Of a stretch of 64,000 nucleotides of DNA, positions 9,400-17,172 are shown piece after piece. Both the position numbers and the translations under genes were made by a program. This stretch comes from Chitinophaga sp. YR627. Lineage in GTDB: Bacteria; Bacteroidota; Bacteroidia; Chitinophagales; Chitinophagaceae. How positions within the stretch are numbered: position 1 is the stretch's first letter; each line of letters opens with the position of its first letter. The notes below the pieces were generated by a model. That model saw nothing but the letters and a program-made list of their open reading frames with translations. It was not told the DNA's origin and ran no database searches. The DNA is taken from positions 1,116,001 to 1,180,000 of the forward strand of contig NZ_FOUX01000001.1 of the NCBI RefSeq assembly GCF_900114995.1. Reading direction: 5' to 3'.

Positions 9400-9780
9400 T
9401 TATCTCCTCCAGGCAATAAAAGCAGCTATTGCCGCAAACACGATATTGATACCGATCAGGTTTGCTTCTCCTCTGCTGATATGAAAAACACTGGCAACGA
9501 TCATCAGTAAGAGAATTCCATAGGCGGCATACCTGGTCAGCTGGGGCCATATTCGCAGTATACCGGGTAATATCAGGCCCAGTGCGCCTGCCAGATCTAG
9601 TACCGCTGTAAAGAAGACCAGTCCGCGGTGTTCAGCTGTCCATGGCCACATGGCTGCCAGTTCTGCGGCAGGCTTTAATAATTTCGTGACCGAAGCCCAC
9701 AACAGGGTGGCGGATAGAAGTCCCTGTGCGACCCATAACAGGATGTGCAGGGTTTTCGATGGAGATTGTTTGCTTGTCAT
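9400..9780 (-). CDS. DoxX-family membrane protein
   Basis: A 126-residue protein with four predicted membrane helices (around 11-30, 50-72, 78-98 and 100-120) and the DoxX-like pattern LLWASVTKLLKP then LDLAGALGLILPGIL. DoxX-like proteins are small membrane proteins often linked to redox or thiol stress, without a settled reaction. It is divergent from the HxlR regulator gene; the shared gap holds repeated ATCC/GGAT dyads, so it is probably the regulator's target. Confidence 0.85.
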   Translation of the reverse strand: MTSKQSPSKTLHILLWVAQGLLSATLLWASVTKLLKPAAELAAMWPWTAEHRGLVFFTAVLDLAGALGLILPGILRIWPQLTRYAAYGILLLMIVASVFHISRGEANLIGINIVFAAIAAFIAWRR

Positions 9781-9820
9781 ATTGTTTTAATAACGAATGA
9801 CGAAATTACCCTAGCTTTAC

Positions 9821-9868
9821 TATCCAACGGATATTACTATCCTATTGGATAGCGCTATCCTAATGGAA
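9821..9868. promoter_or_regulatory. Triple-dyad operator candidate between doxX-like and hxlR-like genes
   Basis: Three inverted repeats of one half-site lie in a row: TATCC-AAC-GGATA (9821-9833), CTATCC-TATT-GGATAG (9837-9852) and CTATCC-TAAT-GG (9855-9866, incomplete). Their centres are about 17-18 bp apart. HxlR-type winged-helix dimers usually bind such dyads next to their own gene. The third copy overlaps the likely start codon of the regulator, which suits autorepression. Confidence 0.65.
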
Positions 9869-10225
9869 AGTAAAGCGAAGATTATGTTAGCAAAAGGTGG
9901 TTGTCCGAAGACAATGTTATCTATCAGCGATGCCCTGCAGGCATTGGAGGGTAAATGGAAGTTGTTGATCCTGTTTGCTTTATCTGACGGCGGACCCAAA
10001 CGCTTCAAAGAGATCGCCAGGATCGTGCATGGTATTACCGATAAAACCCTCTCTAAGGAGTTAAAAAGTCTGGAAGCGAATAAGCTGGTCAAAAGAGAAG
10101 TATATGATACCTTTCCGCCTGCTGTAGAATATACAATTACCCCTCATGGCTTATCCCTGGAAAAAGTGCTGGATGAACTACATTACTGGGGACTGTCACA
10201 CCGCAAAGAAGTGATTGGTAAATAG
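9863..10225 (+). CDS. HxlR-family transcriptional regulator
   Basis: A winged-helix regulator of about 120 residues. The HxlR signature is clear: GGCPKTMLSISDALQALEGK followed by WKLLILFAL, then KRFKEIARIVHGITDKTLS and KELKSLEANKLVKREVY. The single Cys near the N-terminus is the position that senses oxidants or electrophiles in some HxlR/YodB proteins; that role here is inference. The frame extends to a TTG at 9845, but I prefer ATG 9863; ATG 9884 is also possible. It is divergent from the DoxX gene and probably controls it. Confidence 0.88.
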   Translation: MESKAKIMLAKGGCPKTMLSISDALQALEGKWKLLILFALSDGGPKRFKEIARIVHGITDKTLSKELKSLEANKLVKREVYDTFPPAVEYTITPHGLSLEKVLDELHYWGLSHRKEVIGK

Positions 10226-10310
10226 GCGATATGACTACTTCAGCACCATATCTGTCCACTTCCCCGGATCCGGTATTCTTATTCCTTTTTTCAGAAGGTA
10301 AATTGCGGGT

Positions 10311-10445
10311 ATGGAAAAGATAAAAGAATACGGGAGAATAGCAATCGTCGTGGTATTGCTTGCCGCGCTTTTAATAGCCGCTTTACTGGAGTTTACATCC
10401 GCCGGACAAAGTGCCGCTGCCAGCTGTATCGTGGGTGCACCCTGA
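10311..10445 (+). CDS. Possible small membrane protein, 44 aa
   Basis: A 44-codon frame with one strong hydrophobic helix (GRIAIVVVLLAALLIAALLE) preceded by a short charged start. It ends where the GNAT remnant begins in another frame. It may be a true small membrane protein or a fragment of a decayed gene. The ribosome binding site is weak. Confidence 0.25.
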   Translation: MEKIKEYGRIAIVVVLLAALLIAALLEFTSAGQSAAASCIVGAP

Positions 10446-10689
10446 AAGACTATCATTGCAATATGACACATACACAGTTATCCAACGTTATGCGAAGGAG
10501 ATAGAGGAAGGGCAGATTCAGGCTGCAATTCGCAGTAATTATCCGCAGGTATATGCGACTGTCCATCCGGAGAATACTGCGTCTAAGGCAGTGCTGCGCA
10601 AACTGAATATGCAGCTGGTGAATCCGGGCTTACATATTCCCGACAGGGGGATCAGGGAACTTTATCTTTATGAGCAGGAACATCAATAG
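10411..10689 (+). pseudogene. GNAT acetyltransferase remnant (C-terminal part)
   Basis: The translated frame has the second half of a RimJ-type GNAT domain: QYDTYTVIQRYAKEIEEGQ corresponds to the acetyl-CoA loop region usually written GYDT..GYAKEA, and VYATVHPENTASKAVLRKLN is the typical end of the fold. The N-terminal half, including beta strands 1-4, is absent; upstream sequence in the same frame has stops. The only starts are weak (GTG at 10411). Its 3' end overlaps the convergent lipoprotein gene by 38 bp. I read it as a decaying gene. Confidence 0.6.
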
Positions 10690-11326
10690 TTTTTAATACA
10701 CCACTAACCCATTTATTGTGCAGTGTGCAAACCGGGCTTTTGTTACCATCCGCGCCCTGCCAATCCTCAGAAAATACCGTCGAAGTCTTTGCGTCCGGGC
10801 GCATATTCGCCAAATCTTCCGTTTCCATATGCAGACTTATTCTCCCCGTAAGCGGATTTATCAAAAGCAGATAGCCACGTGACATGACATAGCCATTGGA
10901 GGCGGATTGCTGTATGTAAATGTCAGTTTGTGCATCGAAGTTATAATCAGCGTAAATGGTATGGAAAGCAATGGTGTTGGCGGGTAGTCCGTCCAGACTG
11001 TCCATGAGTTGCCAGGTATGGTCCTGCAGATGATAAAGCTTTATCTGAGCGGTGCTGTCTGTCGGCGAACTAACAGCCACCGCATGCTTTTCAGTATGAT
11101 TGAATAAATGACCGGACTGGAAAAACAGAAAGGGCATGCTTTGTTCCTGCATAAGCGTGTCTTCTGTACGGGCGCTGTCAAGCAGCTTATATAGCGTATC
11201 TGTAATGACACCAGAGGGGCTTAAAATAGCCTGTTCTTTCTTAACGGGTTTGGTATTACAGGCGGAGAAACCCAGGGTGGACACTATAATACAAAGGACG
11301 TAGATCGTTGGGATAGGGGGACGCAT
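10652..11326 (-). CDS. Lipoprotein with FG-GAP/XAC2610-like repeat
   Basis: A 224-residue lipoprotein: signal peptide with lipobox FSAC (Cys near residue 23). The segment IYADYNFDAQTDIYIQ followed by LLINPLTGRISLH resembles the calcium-loop FG-GAP-like motif of XAC2610-related proteins, which are periplasmic or surface proteins of unknown function. No enzyme motif is seen. It sits downstream of the serine hydrolase gene's 3' end region, but the two are separate units. Confidence 0.65.
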   Translation of the reverse strand: MRPPIPTIYVLCIIVSTLGFSACNTKPVKKEQAILSPSGVITDTLYKLLDSARTEDTLMQEQSMPFLFFQSGHLFNHTEKHAVAVSSPTDSTAQIKLYHLQDHTWQLMDSLDGLPANTIAFHTIYADYNFDAQTDIYIQQSASNGYVMSRGYLLLINPLTGRISLHMETEDLANMRPDAKTSTVFSEDWQGADGNKSPVCTLHNKWVSGVLKTIDVPAHKDKVP

Positions 11327-11393
11327 AAGTGGGTATTTACAGGTAGCAATATACGTCAGAAGTCACAAACGGCCCTCTTAAATGTCATATAAG

Positions 11394-11428
11394 CCTGAGG
11401 CTCCTGCTTATTTAGCAGGAGTCTCAGG
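11394..11428 (-). terminator. Hairpin spanning the stop codon of the serine hydrolase gene
   Basis: A 15-bp stem (11394-11408 with 11414-11428, one A-C mismatch on the transcribed strand) around a 5-nt loop. The left arm on the minus strand encodes the last codons and the stop lies in the loop region. The following tract is only weakly T-rich, so it may be a 3'-end-protecting hairpin more than a classical terminator. Confidence 0.6.
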
Positions 11429-13435
11429 GTCTTTACCCTCTATCAGGAACTTACGCATATCATCGATCAGCGCATCAGAAGTATTGGAATTAGTGAAAAA
11501 TACATAGCCTGCTTTGAGGTCTTTGTAGACTTCAAACAGACATTTAAAATCACCGTTATTACCGCCATGGCCAAAAGACCTGCCCCAGGGGGTTTCTCTT
11601 ATTGCCAGGCTCATGCCCATATAGGTAGGGAAACGGGGCTGATCTTTCGGACCATCAAAGTTAAATTCTGAGTGTTTGGAAAGGATGGTGTTGTATGTTT
11701 CCGGCTTTAATCCTTTCTGTTCCATCAGGTACAGCATAAAGCGGGTAAAGATCAGCGCTTCTGTATGCATGGAATAGGCCATGCCCGGACTCTCCGGCAG
11801 GTCCGGACTGCTTGGACGCAGATTGTAATGGCCATTGGCGACTACACGTTGCAATGAATCATTCTTAGAGAAAAAGGTATGATATAATCCGATGGGTGTG
11901 ATCACCTCTTCCTGTAAGACCTGTTCTACTTTCTTCCCGGTGATCTTTTCTACCACCATTTTAAGATATTCGAACCCTTCTCCGGAATAACCAAATGCGG
12001 TACCAGGCGTGAATTTTATATCCAGTTTACCGTCGCTGTTCATAGAACGCCAGTTAGGAAAACCTGTCCGGTGTGTGAGTACATGCCGGGCAGTGATCAG
12101 CTTATACCGGTCATCATATGCGATATCCGGATAAGGCAGGTACTCATACAGGGGTTTGTCAAGATCGATGACACCACGTTCTGCCAGCCGTTCTACCGCA
12201 AAAGCGAAAACAGGTTTGGTGACAGATGCGGCTTCAAATAAGGTGCTGTCAGTGACCTTCTCACCTGTCATTGCATTGCGTACGCCATAGGTTTTGTGAT
12301 AGACCACTTTCCCATCTTTTATCAGGGCAAGGGAGACACCGGGAATGCGGTAATATTCCTGATAGGTCTCAATAAACCGGTCTATCTGTGCGGCGGTGGA
12401 GGGCGTGAAATCAGCCAGTAAAACACCTTTTTCGGGGAGTATGTCCGGCATCGGCTTGATGGACAATGTCAGGTCCGGCGCTTTTTTATGATTGCCGGCC
12501 TGGGTAGTTACGCTCACAGGTGTTTTCTGTGCTGCTACATACAATTTATCATCCTGCTGGAGGTGGTCGTCTCCCAGTAATACTTTATATTTTCCCGGAG
12601 GGACACTGGCGGAATAATTCCCCAGACTGTCTACCTCCGCTGTTACCCATAATTTAGGGTCATTGGCAGCTTCCAGACGGATGACGGAAGGGAGTTTTAC
12701 TTTACCAGGCGTATCCCACTGGATTTTGCCGTTAATCGTTGATAGCTTTGCACCTGCAGGCAGGAAGACGATATCCCCCAGACTGTTAGGTTCCATATAT
12801 TTGGCGGCTCCCTTTCCCCAGGCAGACCAGGTAAAAGTACCATCCGGATCTCTGTCGAATACATGGAAATCAAAACCTACGGTTTTATCTGCCGCCAGTT
12901 CATTACCCAACTGGATACGCCATTCGTAGTAACGGATATTTCCTTTCCTGACCATGGCCACCTGCACTTTATCCCAGTTAAGCGCACTGGCAAAAGGATC
13001 ATAAAAGGCGTTATTGGTATTGCGCAGTTTCCTGCTATACATGAAGGAGGCTACACCCGAACCGGAGAAGAGGTGACGGCCATCGATACTGACTTCCAGA
13101 CCGTCCTGTGTATTCCAGCGTACATTTTCGCTGGTGTCTTCCATAAAGGCGTCGTCTGTAATGGTAAATGCGAGATAGAGCGATTGATTATCCAGGCTGT
13201 AGCCGATCTGAAAGAAACCGGAGAAATCGGCATCATCTTTTGGTTTGGTATCCGAGAGGTGCATAGCGATAGGATACTTTTCTATATTTTTCGGCCAGTC
13301 GGAAAAGTCGCCATCTACTGTGATCCTGCCAAGGGGATAGGCATATGCAATACTACCATTGTGCGCGTACAGCTGTACGTTGAAAAGCAGGCATAACATG
13401 CAGATAAACCTTGCTTTAACAGAGGTGAATAACAT
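11408..13435 (-). CDS. Secreted serine hydrolase (class C beta-lactamase-like) with CBM9-like N-terminus
   Basis: 675 residues. A signal peptide ends near LYAHNG. Residues about 28-240 match a carbohydrate-binding family 9/DOMON-like domain (ITVDGDFSDWPKNIEKYPI, then FDFHVFDRD). Residues about 260-300 look like a carboxypeptidase-regulatory beta-sandwich (LGNYSASVPPGKYKV). Residues about 345-670 form a beta-lactamase/EstB-type hydrolase with SVTK (S404, K407), the YSG motif in FGYSGEGF and a GHGGNNG triad near the end. Such enzymes are esterases or D-amino-acid peptidases. The sugar-binding domain suggests an esterase on glycans or cell-wall material; that is inference. Confidence 0.85.
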   Translation of the reverse strand: MLFTSVKARFICMLCLLFNVQLYAHNGSIAYAYPLGRITVDGDFSDWPKNIEKYPIAMHLSDTKPKDDADFSGFFQIGYSLDNQSLYLAFTITDDAFMEDTSENVRWNTQDGLEVSIDGRHLFSGSGVASFMYSRKLRNTNNAFYDPFASALNWDKVQVAMVRKGNIRYYEWRIQLGNELAADKTVGFDFHVFDRDPDGTFTWSAWGKGAAKYMEPNSLGDIVFLPAGAKLSTINGKIQWDTPGKVKLPSVIRLEAANDPKLWVTAEVDSLGNYSASVPPGKYKVLLGDDHLQQDDKLYVAAQKTPVSVTTQAGNHKKAPDLTLSIKPMPDILPEKGVLLADFTPSTAAQIDRFIETYQEYYRIPGVSLALIKDGKVVYHKTYGVRNAMTGEKVTDSTLFEAASVTKPVFAFAVERLAERGVIDLDKPLYEYLPYPDIAYDDRYKLITARHVLTHRTGFPNWRSMNSDGKLDIKFTPGTAFGYSGEGFEYLKMVVEKITGKKVEQVLQEEVITPIGLYHTFFSKNDSLQRVVANGHYNLRPSSPDLPESPGMAYSMHTEALIFTRFMLYLMEQKGLKPETYNTILSKHSEFNFDGPKDQPRFPTYMGMSLAIRETPWGRSFGHGGNNGDFKCLFEVYKDLKAGYVFFTNSNTSDALIDDMRKFLIEGKDPETPAK

Positions 13436-13583
13436 GATTGATAATTTATTGGTTTAATCCGGGGCAGCGTCAGGTGTCTTGTGTAAAGACGGATGAGGAA
13501 GAAAAAGGTTGCATGCATGGTTTTTATTTGATATAACTTCGCTTTTTGTATTCCGGTACCAATAAAATAACAACTCCCTGATA

Positions 13584-13997
13584 ATGAAATATCTGTTAGC
13601 CATTTTGCTCTTTCTGAATGTTGTGCCAGCATTTTCACAAAAGGTTAATTCCCGCTATGAGCGCAGTAAAAAAGACAATGCGAAATTGCTGGGTTCAGTT
13701 TTGCAGGTGGATAATATTGTTTCAATCACGGTGACTAATTATGCAGGGAAGCACACACTAACTCAAAAGGAGTTGGTGGTTTTAAAGGGATATTTAAAAC
13801 AAGCCAGGGAAGTAGGCGGTCTGACGGTAAAACCACAGCATGTTATGCTTGATATCAGGATGAAAGGGAACAAAAGTGCAGGGTATGTTTACACCACTAC
13901 TGGCACTGTTCATTTCGATAGCAGTTCCGGACCTGGCAGAAGTTGCAGAGGAAGCTGGGACTTACCGATAATGCTGAATTTTGAAAATTACAGGTAA
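13584..13997 (+). CDS. Hypothetical exported protein, 137 aa
   Basis: Not recognised. A signal peptide (MKYLLAILLFLNVVPAFSQ) precedes a basic, beta-rich mature domain of about 118 residues. The motif KSAGYVYTTTGTVHFDSSSG is glycine/serine-rich, and a pair LTQKELVVLKGYLKQAREV forms the only clear helix. It reads toward the MarR gene and ends 23 bp before its stop. The signal peptide and good codon use support a real gene; there is no basis for a function. Confidence 0.65.
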   Translation: MKYLLAILLFLNVVPAFSQKVNSRYERSKKDNAKLLGSVLQVDNIVSITVTNYAGKHTLTQKELVVLKGYLKQAREVGGLTVKPQHVMLDIRMKGNKSAGYVYTTTGTVHFDSSSGPGRSCRGSWDLPIMLNFENYR

Positions 13998-14020
13998 GGT
14001 CCATGATAGCGCAAGTGGGA

Positions 14021-14491
14021 TCAGATCTTCCGTTTTACACGCTCGTAAAAGCCTTTCATAGCAAATTGCTCCTCCACTTCGTCAATGGCTTTCATGAGAT
14101 TATTCTGTGTGTCGGTCAGCTCTTTCAGGGCATCGGTCATGGCCAGCCAGACAGGCTGCATACGTGTAACAAGCGCCCTGCCTTTACTGCTTAACTTTAA
14201 CAGGCGTTTACGTTCATCATTTGCATCCTTTTTACTCTCTATCAGTTTCTCTTTTTCCAGCTCTTTTAGCAAACTGATAGTAGAGGGGTGCGCATAGCCT
14301 ATTTCTGCTGCCAGTTCAACAACGCTGATCTCCGGCTTATGGTGTAATGTATAGATGACAGGGAACCATTTCGGCTCAAAATCGATATTGAAGGCTTTAT
14401 AGATTAGTGTACCGTCTTTACGGAGCTGGTCACTTAACCGTTGTAATCTGGTAGAAATAGCCAGTATCCCTGATTCGTCGATAATATTCAT
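14021..14491 (-). CDS. MarR-family transcriptional regulator
   Basis: A 156-residue winged-helix regulator. The MarR core is visible: KWFPVIYTLHHKPEISVVEL, then ELAAEIGYAHPSTISLLKEL and the wing region KLIESKKDANDERKRLLKLS with the conserved DxRxxxxxLT-like pattern. It overlaps the upstream GNAT gene by 4 bp (ATGA), so the two are co-translated. A 36-bp palindrome just upstream of the GNAT start is the probable autoregulatory operator. Phenolic or other small ligands are typical for the family. Confidence 0.9.
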   Translation of the reverse strand: MNIIDESGILAISTRLQRLSDQLRKDGTLIYKAFNIDFEPKWFPVIYTLHHKPEISVVELAAEIGYAHPSTISLLKELEKEKLIESKKDANDERKRLLKLSSKGRALVTRMQPVWLAMTDALKELTDTQNNLMKAIDEVEEQFAMKGFYERVKRKI

Positions 14492-14991
14492 GACTGAATG
14501 CTTAGATGGTAAAAGATTTCATCCGCGGCCATACGGAGAAAATAGACAGGTAGATCATGCATGGCGATCTGCGTAAACCCGTTCCGCTCATAAAAGCGTT
14601 GTGCTGCTTTTAATACGTTCACAGTACCAAGATAAACATCTTTTATCCCTTTTTCCCGGCAATAGGCGATAAGGGTCTCCAGGAGACGTTGTGCGATACC
14701 AAATTCCTTCCCACGGTATTCCTTTTTCACGAACATCTTACGGATGGCAGCGGCAGCATGGCCAGTATCGATCAGGGCAATCGTGCCGATCAGTTCTTCA
14801 TCCTTTAAGGCGCCCCAGAAGTTGCCGCCCGGACGGATGTAAAATCCCTCGATGTCCATCAGGTCCGGCTGGTCTTTCAGAGTAACAGGGACGTTAAATT
14901 CGATCTGCTGTATCGGCAGGATGAGATCGATGATCTGTTGAGAATGCCCGTTAGACAGGGATTCAACGGTAAAAAGTGTATCTGTTGTCAT
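14488..14991 (-). CDS. GNAT-family N-acetyltransferase
   Basis: A 167-residue acetyltransferase. The acetyl-CoA loop region is AAIRKMFVKKEYRGKEFGIA, followed by the C-terminal YLGTVNVLKAAQRFYERNGF pattern. The N-terminal IEGFYIRPGGNFWGALKDEE and IGTIALID are the central strands. The substrate is unknown. It is the first gene of a two-gene operon with the MarR regulator (4-bp overlap) and starts 8 bp from a near-perfect 36-bp palindrome. Confidence 0.9.
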   Translation of the reverse strand: MTTDTLFTVESLSNGHSQQIIDLILPIQQIEFNVPVTLKDQPDLMDIEGFYIRPGGNFWGALKDEELIGTIALIDTGHAAAAIRKMFVKKEYRGKEFGIAQRLLETLIAYCREKGIKDVYLGTVNVLKAAQRFYERNGFTQIAMHDLPVYFLRMAADEIFYHLSIQS

Positions 14992-14999
14992 AAGTCATA

Positions 15000-15035
15000 A
15001 TATATGTACAAAACTACGTAGTTTTCTACATATAT
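15000..15035. promoter_or_regulatory. 36-bp palindrome, likely MarR operator
   Basis: The sequence is symmetrical over 36 bp with a single C/C mismatch pair (15009 and 15026). The core AAAACTACGTAGTTTT (15010-15025) is a perfect 16-bp palindrome flanked by TATATGTA and TACATATA. It starts 8 bp upstream of the GNAT start codon, so a bound MarR dimer would block transcription or translation start of the GNAT-MarR operon. Confidence 0.75.
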
Positions 15036-15103
15036 AGCAACTGAAAATTAAAAAAGGAAGCGGAGAAGGTGAGAATGTGTCTGAAAATGAGGGTTTTAGA
15101 AGG

Positions 15104-15493
15104 TTATAGCAGACGTTCCAGCACACCCTTACGTTTGACCAGGTTCTTATAATCCCATTGAATTTTAGCGGCTTTATCCAGCCAACACTGTAGTAGTGTG
15201 GTATCGACCTGTTTTACATCTGTATAACGGGCTTCTGCAGCCTTAAAAGTACCTTCAGGTAGGAGGTCGGGTTCGTCGAAGGACTGTCCGCTCCAGAACA
15301 GCAGACGGACGCTGTCTTTTAGTTTACTATAACCAACTATGGGATTCCCTTCCAGGAACCATACGGGGTGACGGTGCCAGATCTTACTTTCTGCTCCCTT
15401 CAGGTGTTTATTGATCTCTTTGTATAGCTGCTGACAGATAGCTTTGTCGGCCGGGGACATTGAATCGTTATATGCCTGTATTTCGTTGTCCAT
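15104..15493 (-). CDS. DUF1801 (YdhG-like) protein
   Basis: A 129-residue cytosolic protein of the DUF1801/YdhG-like family: the start YNDSMSPADKAICQQLYKEI, then ESKIWHRHPVWFLEGNPIVG and VRLLFWSGQSFDEPDLLPEG. These small proteins have no established function. It lies 15 bp downstream of the FAD oxidoreductase stop on the same strand and could be co-transcribed with it. Confidence 0.75.
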   Translation of the reverse strand: MDNEIQAYNDSMSPADKAICQQLYKEINKHLKGAESKIWHRHPVWFLEGNPIVGYSKLKDSVRLLFWSGQSFDEPDLLPEGTFKAAEARYTDVKQVDTTLLQCWLDKAAKIQWDYKNLVKRKGVLERLL

Positions 15494-15508
15494 ATATATG
15501 GTTTTATA

Positions 15509-16990
15509 TCATCCTGCCTGGATGGACAGGGCATGATGAAAGATATTTAATGGATCCCACTTTGCTTTTATTTTTTGCAGACGTGGATAGTTGTCTTTGT
15601 AATAAAGGGTATGCCAGGGGATACCGGACCTGTTCCATTCGGGGCTTGCAAGATCGGTATCAGGATGGTTGATCATGGCACCGTCTGTTTGTGCATTCGG
15701 CACAGGAACGCCGCCTGTATCAGGAAAGAGGTCCCTGTAAAAATTACGTACCCATTCCAGACTGGGAGCAGCGCCTTCAGGTGTGATCCATCCTGTATTA
15801 CAGGCCACATCCATGATACAGTCCCTTTGTGCCGAAGCCGTGGCATCCGGGGAGATACTGTTGACTTTACCGCCGTAAGTTGCCATACCCAGCATCCCGC
15901 CAATAGGTGCCTGGACAGTCAGATACTGGTAAGCTGTAGCGATCTGTCTATCCGTGAATGGCTGACGGAAGAAAGCGTCCTTTATTTTGGCCTGTACATT
16001 GTCAAAACCTGGTTGAAAGAGTTCCGGGAATGGATTGAGCGCAAAGCGCAACCAGGAACTTTCTTCTGTCTGTTGCTCATAGGCTATTCCTATCGGGCCC
16101 GCAATAGCAGTCAGGTGCTCATTGATGAGCAGCATGGCACCCGGACCGGTCGCCAATCCTTTCATTTCCAGTTTGCCGATGTTCCGGTGATTCAGGAAGA
16201 GGATGCTGAATAAACGGCTGCCAGGTGTATCCGGCTGACTATGCTGCTGACACCAGGTACCAAAATTACGTACAAGATGCGCAAATGATGTTTCATTAAA
16301 AGCCTGCCAGTCCCATGATATCCGGAAAGTAGTGATCTTATCCGGTGCTTTCGGCAATGCTGTAAAAGGGTCGTTTCCAGTCGCTTCCGGCGCACGTAAC
16401 CAGTAACGGGTCACAATACCAAAGTTACCGCCGCCAGCGCCCGTGTGGGCCCACCAGAGATCATGGTGAGGATCGGCCGTCTCTCTGGTTGCAATGATAC
16501 TTTTCGCTATGCCACCGGCATCGACAGTGACCAGCTCCACACCATACAGATAATCAGCCGCGAGGCCATATTCCCGGCAAAGAAAACCGAAAGCGCCACC
16601 CAGTATGTGTCCGCCTGTTCCGATACCGGGATGCTCCCCCGCGGGTAGTACAAGGCCCCAGCCAAGGAATAGTCTGCGGTACATTTCCCCGACCGTTACT
16701 CCCGATTCTACAATAAAAGCTGCCTTATCTGCATCGTAAGCTACGCCGGTCATCAGTGACAGATCAACAAGTACCTGCGCCGTTGGATCAGATACAAAAC
16801 CTTCCAGACAATGGCCGCCACTCCGTACCACAACGCGGCGTTTGCTGTCAACCGCATCCTGCACTGCTGCAATCACGTCTTCTGTAGAAGAGGGGATACG
16901 GATATATTCCGGCTTTCCTTCAAAGCGTTTGTTGAAACGTTTTCCCACAAGGTCAGCATAGCGTATATCGGCAGGCGTGATCTTTTCCAC
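15509..16990 (-). CDS. FAD-linked oxidoreductase, BBE type
   Basis: A 493-residue flavoprotein. The FAD-binding PCMH domain shows VVVRSGGHCLEGF, where H60 is the usual covalent FAD attachment site, and GTGGHILGGAFGFLCREYGL. The C-terminal NYPRLQKIKAKWDPLNIFHH is the berberine-bridge-enzyme tail. The Cys that makes the second flavin link in bicovalent members is not evident at the expected position (PAGEHPGIGTGGH), so I expect a monocovalent enzyme. It probably oxidises a sugar or an alcohol with O2. The start is GTG at 16990; no in-frame ATG lies nearby upstream. No signal peptide is seen. Confidence 0.87.
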   Translation of the reverse strand: MEKITPADIRYADLVGKRFNKRFEGKPEYIRIPSSTEDVIAAVQDAVDSKRRVVVRSGGHCLEGFVSDPTAQVLVDLSLMTGVAYDADKAAFIVESGVTVGEMYRRLFLGWGLVLPAGEHPGIGTGGHILGGAFGFLCREYGLAADYLYGVELVTVDAGGIAKSIIATRETADPHHDLWWAHTGAGGGNFGIVTRYWLRAPEATGNDPFTALPKAPDKITTFRISWDWQAFNETSFAHLVRNFGTWCQQHSQPDTPGSRLFSILFLNHRNIGKLEMKGLATGPGAMLLINEHLTAIAGPIGIAYEQQTEESSWLRFALNPFPELFQPGFDNVQAKIKDAFFRQPFTDRQIATAYQYLTVQAPIGGMLGMATYGGKVNSISPDATASAQRDCIMDVACNTGWITPEGAAPSLEWVRNFYRDLFPDTGGVPVPNAQTDGAMINHPDTDLASPEWNRSGIPWHTLYYKDNYPRLQKIKAKWDPLNIFHHALSIQAG

Positions 16991-17172
16991 TGGCGTAATT
17001 TTTATAAAATGATGATTTATTTTTTCTGATGCTATAAAGTGAGGGAGCTATCTTATCTTGTAAGCATAGCGTAGGTTTCGTGGGTAGTAAGTTACCTGTT
17101 TTATCTGAAAATAATGAACAGGATAAACGCCCTGCGGGAAAATCATTAATATTATTAAAACATTCAGTACTG

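Noticed and set aside
10235..10471. A 78-codon frame on the minus strand opposite the small membrane-helix frame
   Set aside because: It is antisense to a region with a better reading (GNAT remnant and small helix) and shows no recognisable motif.
13315..13638. A 107-codon minus-strand frame before the serine hydrolase
   Set aside because: It overlaps the start of the serine hydrolase and of the exported protein at 13584 in other frames and has no motif.
17080..17172. N-terminal extension of rpiA from a GTG start
   Set aside because: The extra 31 residues do not fit RpiA proteins; the ATG at 17173 gives the normal family start.
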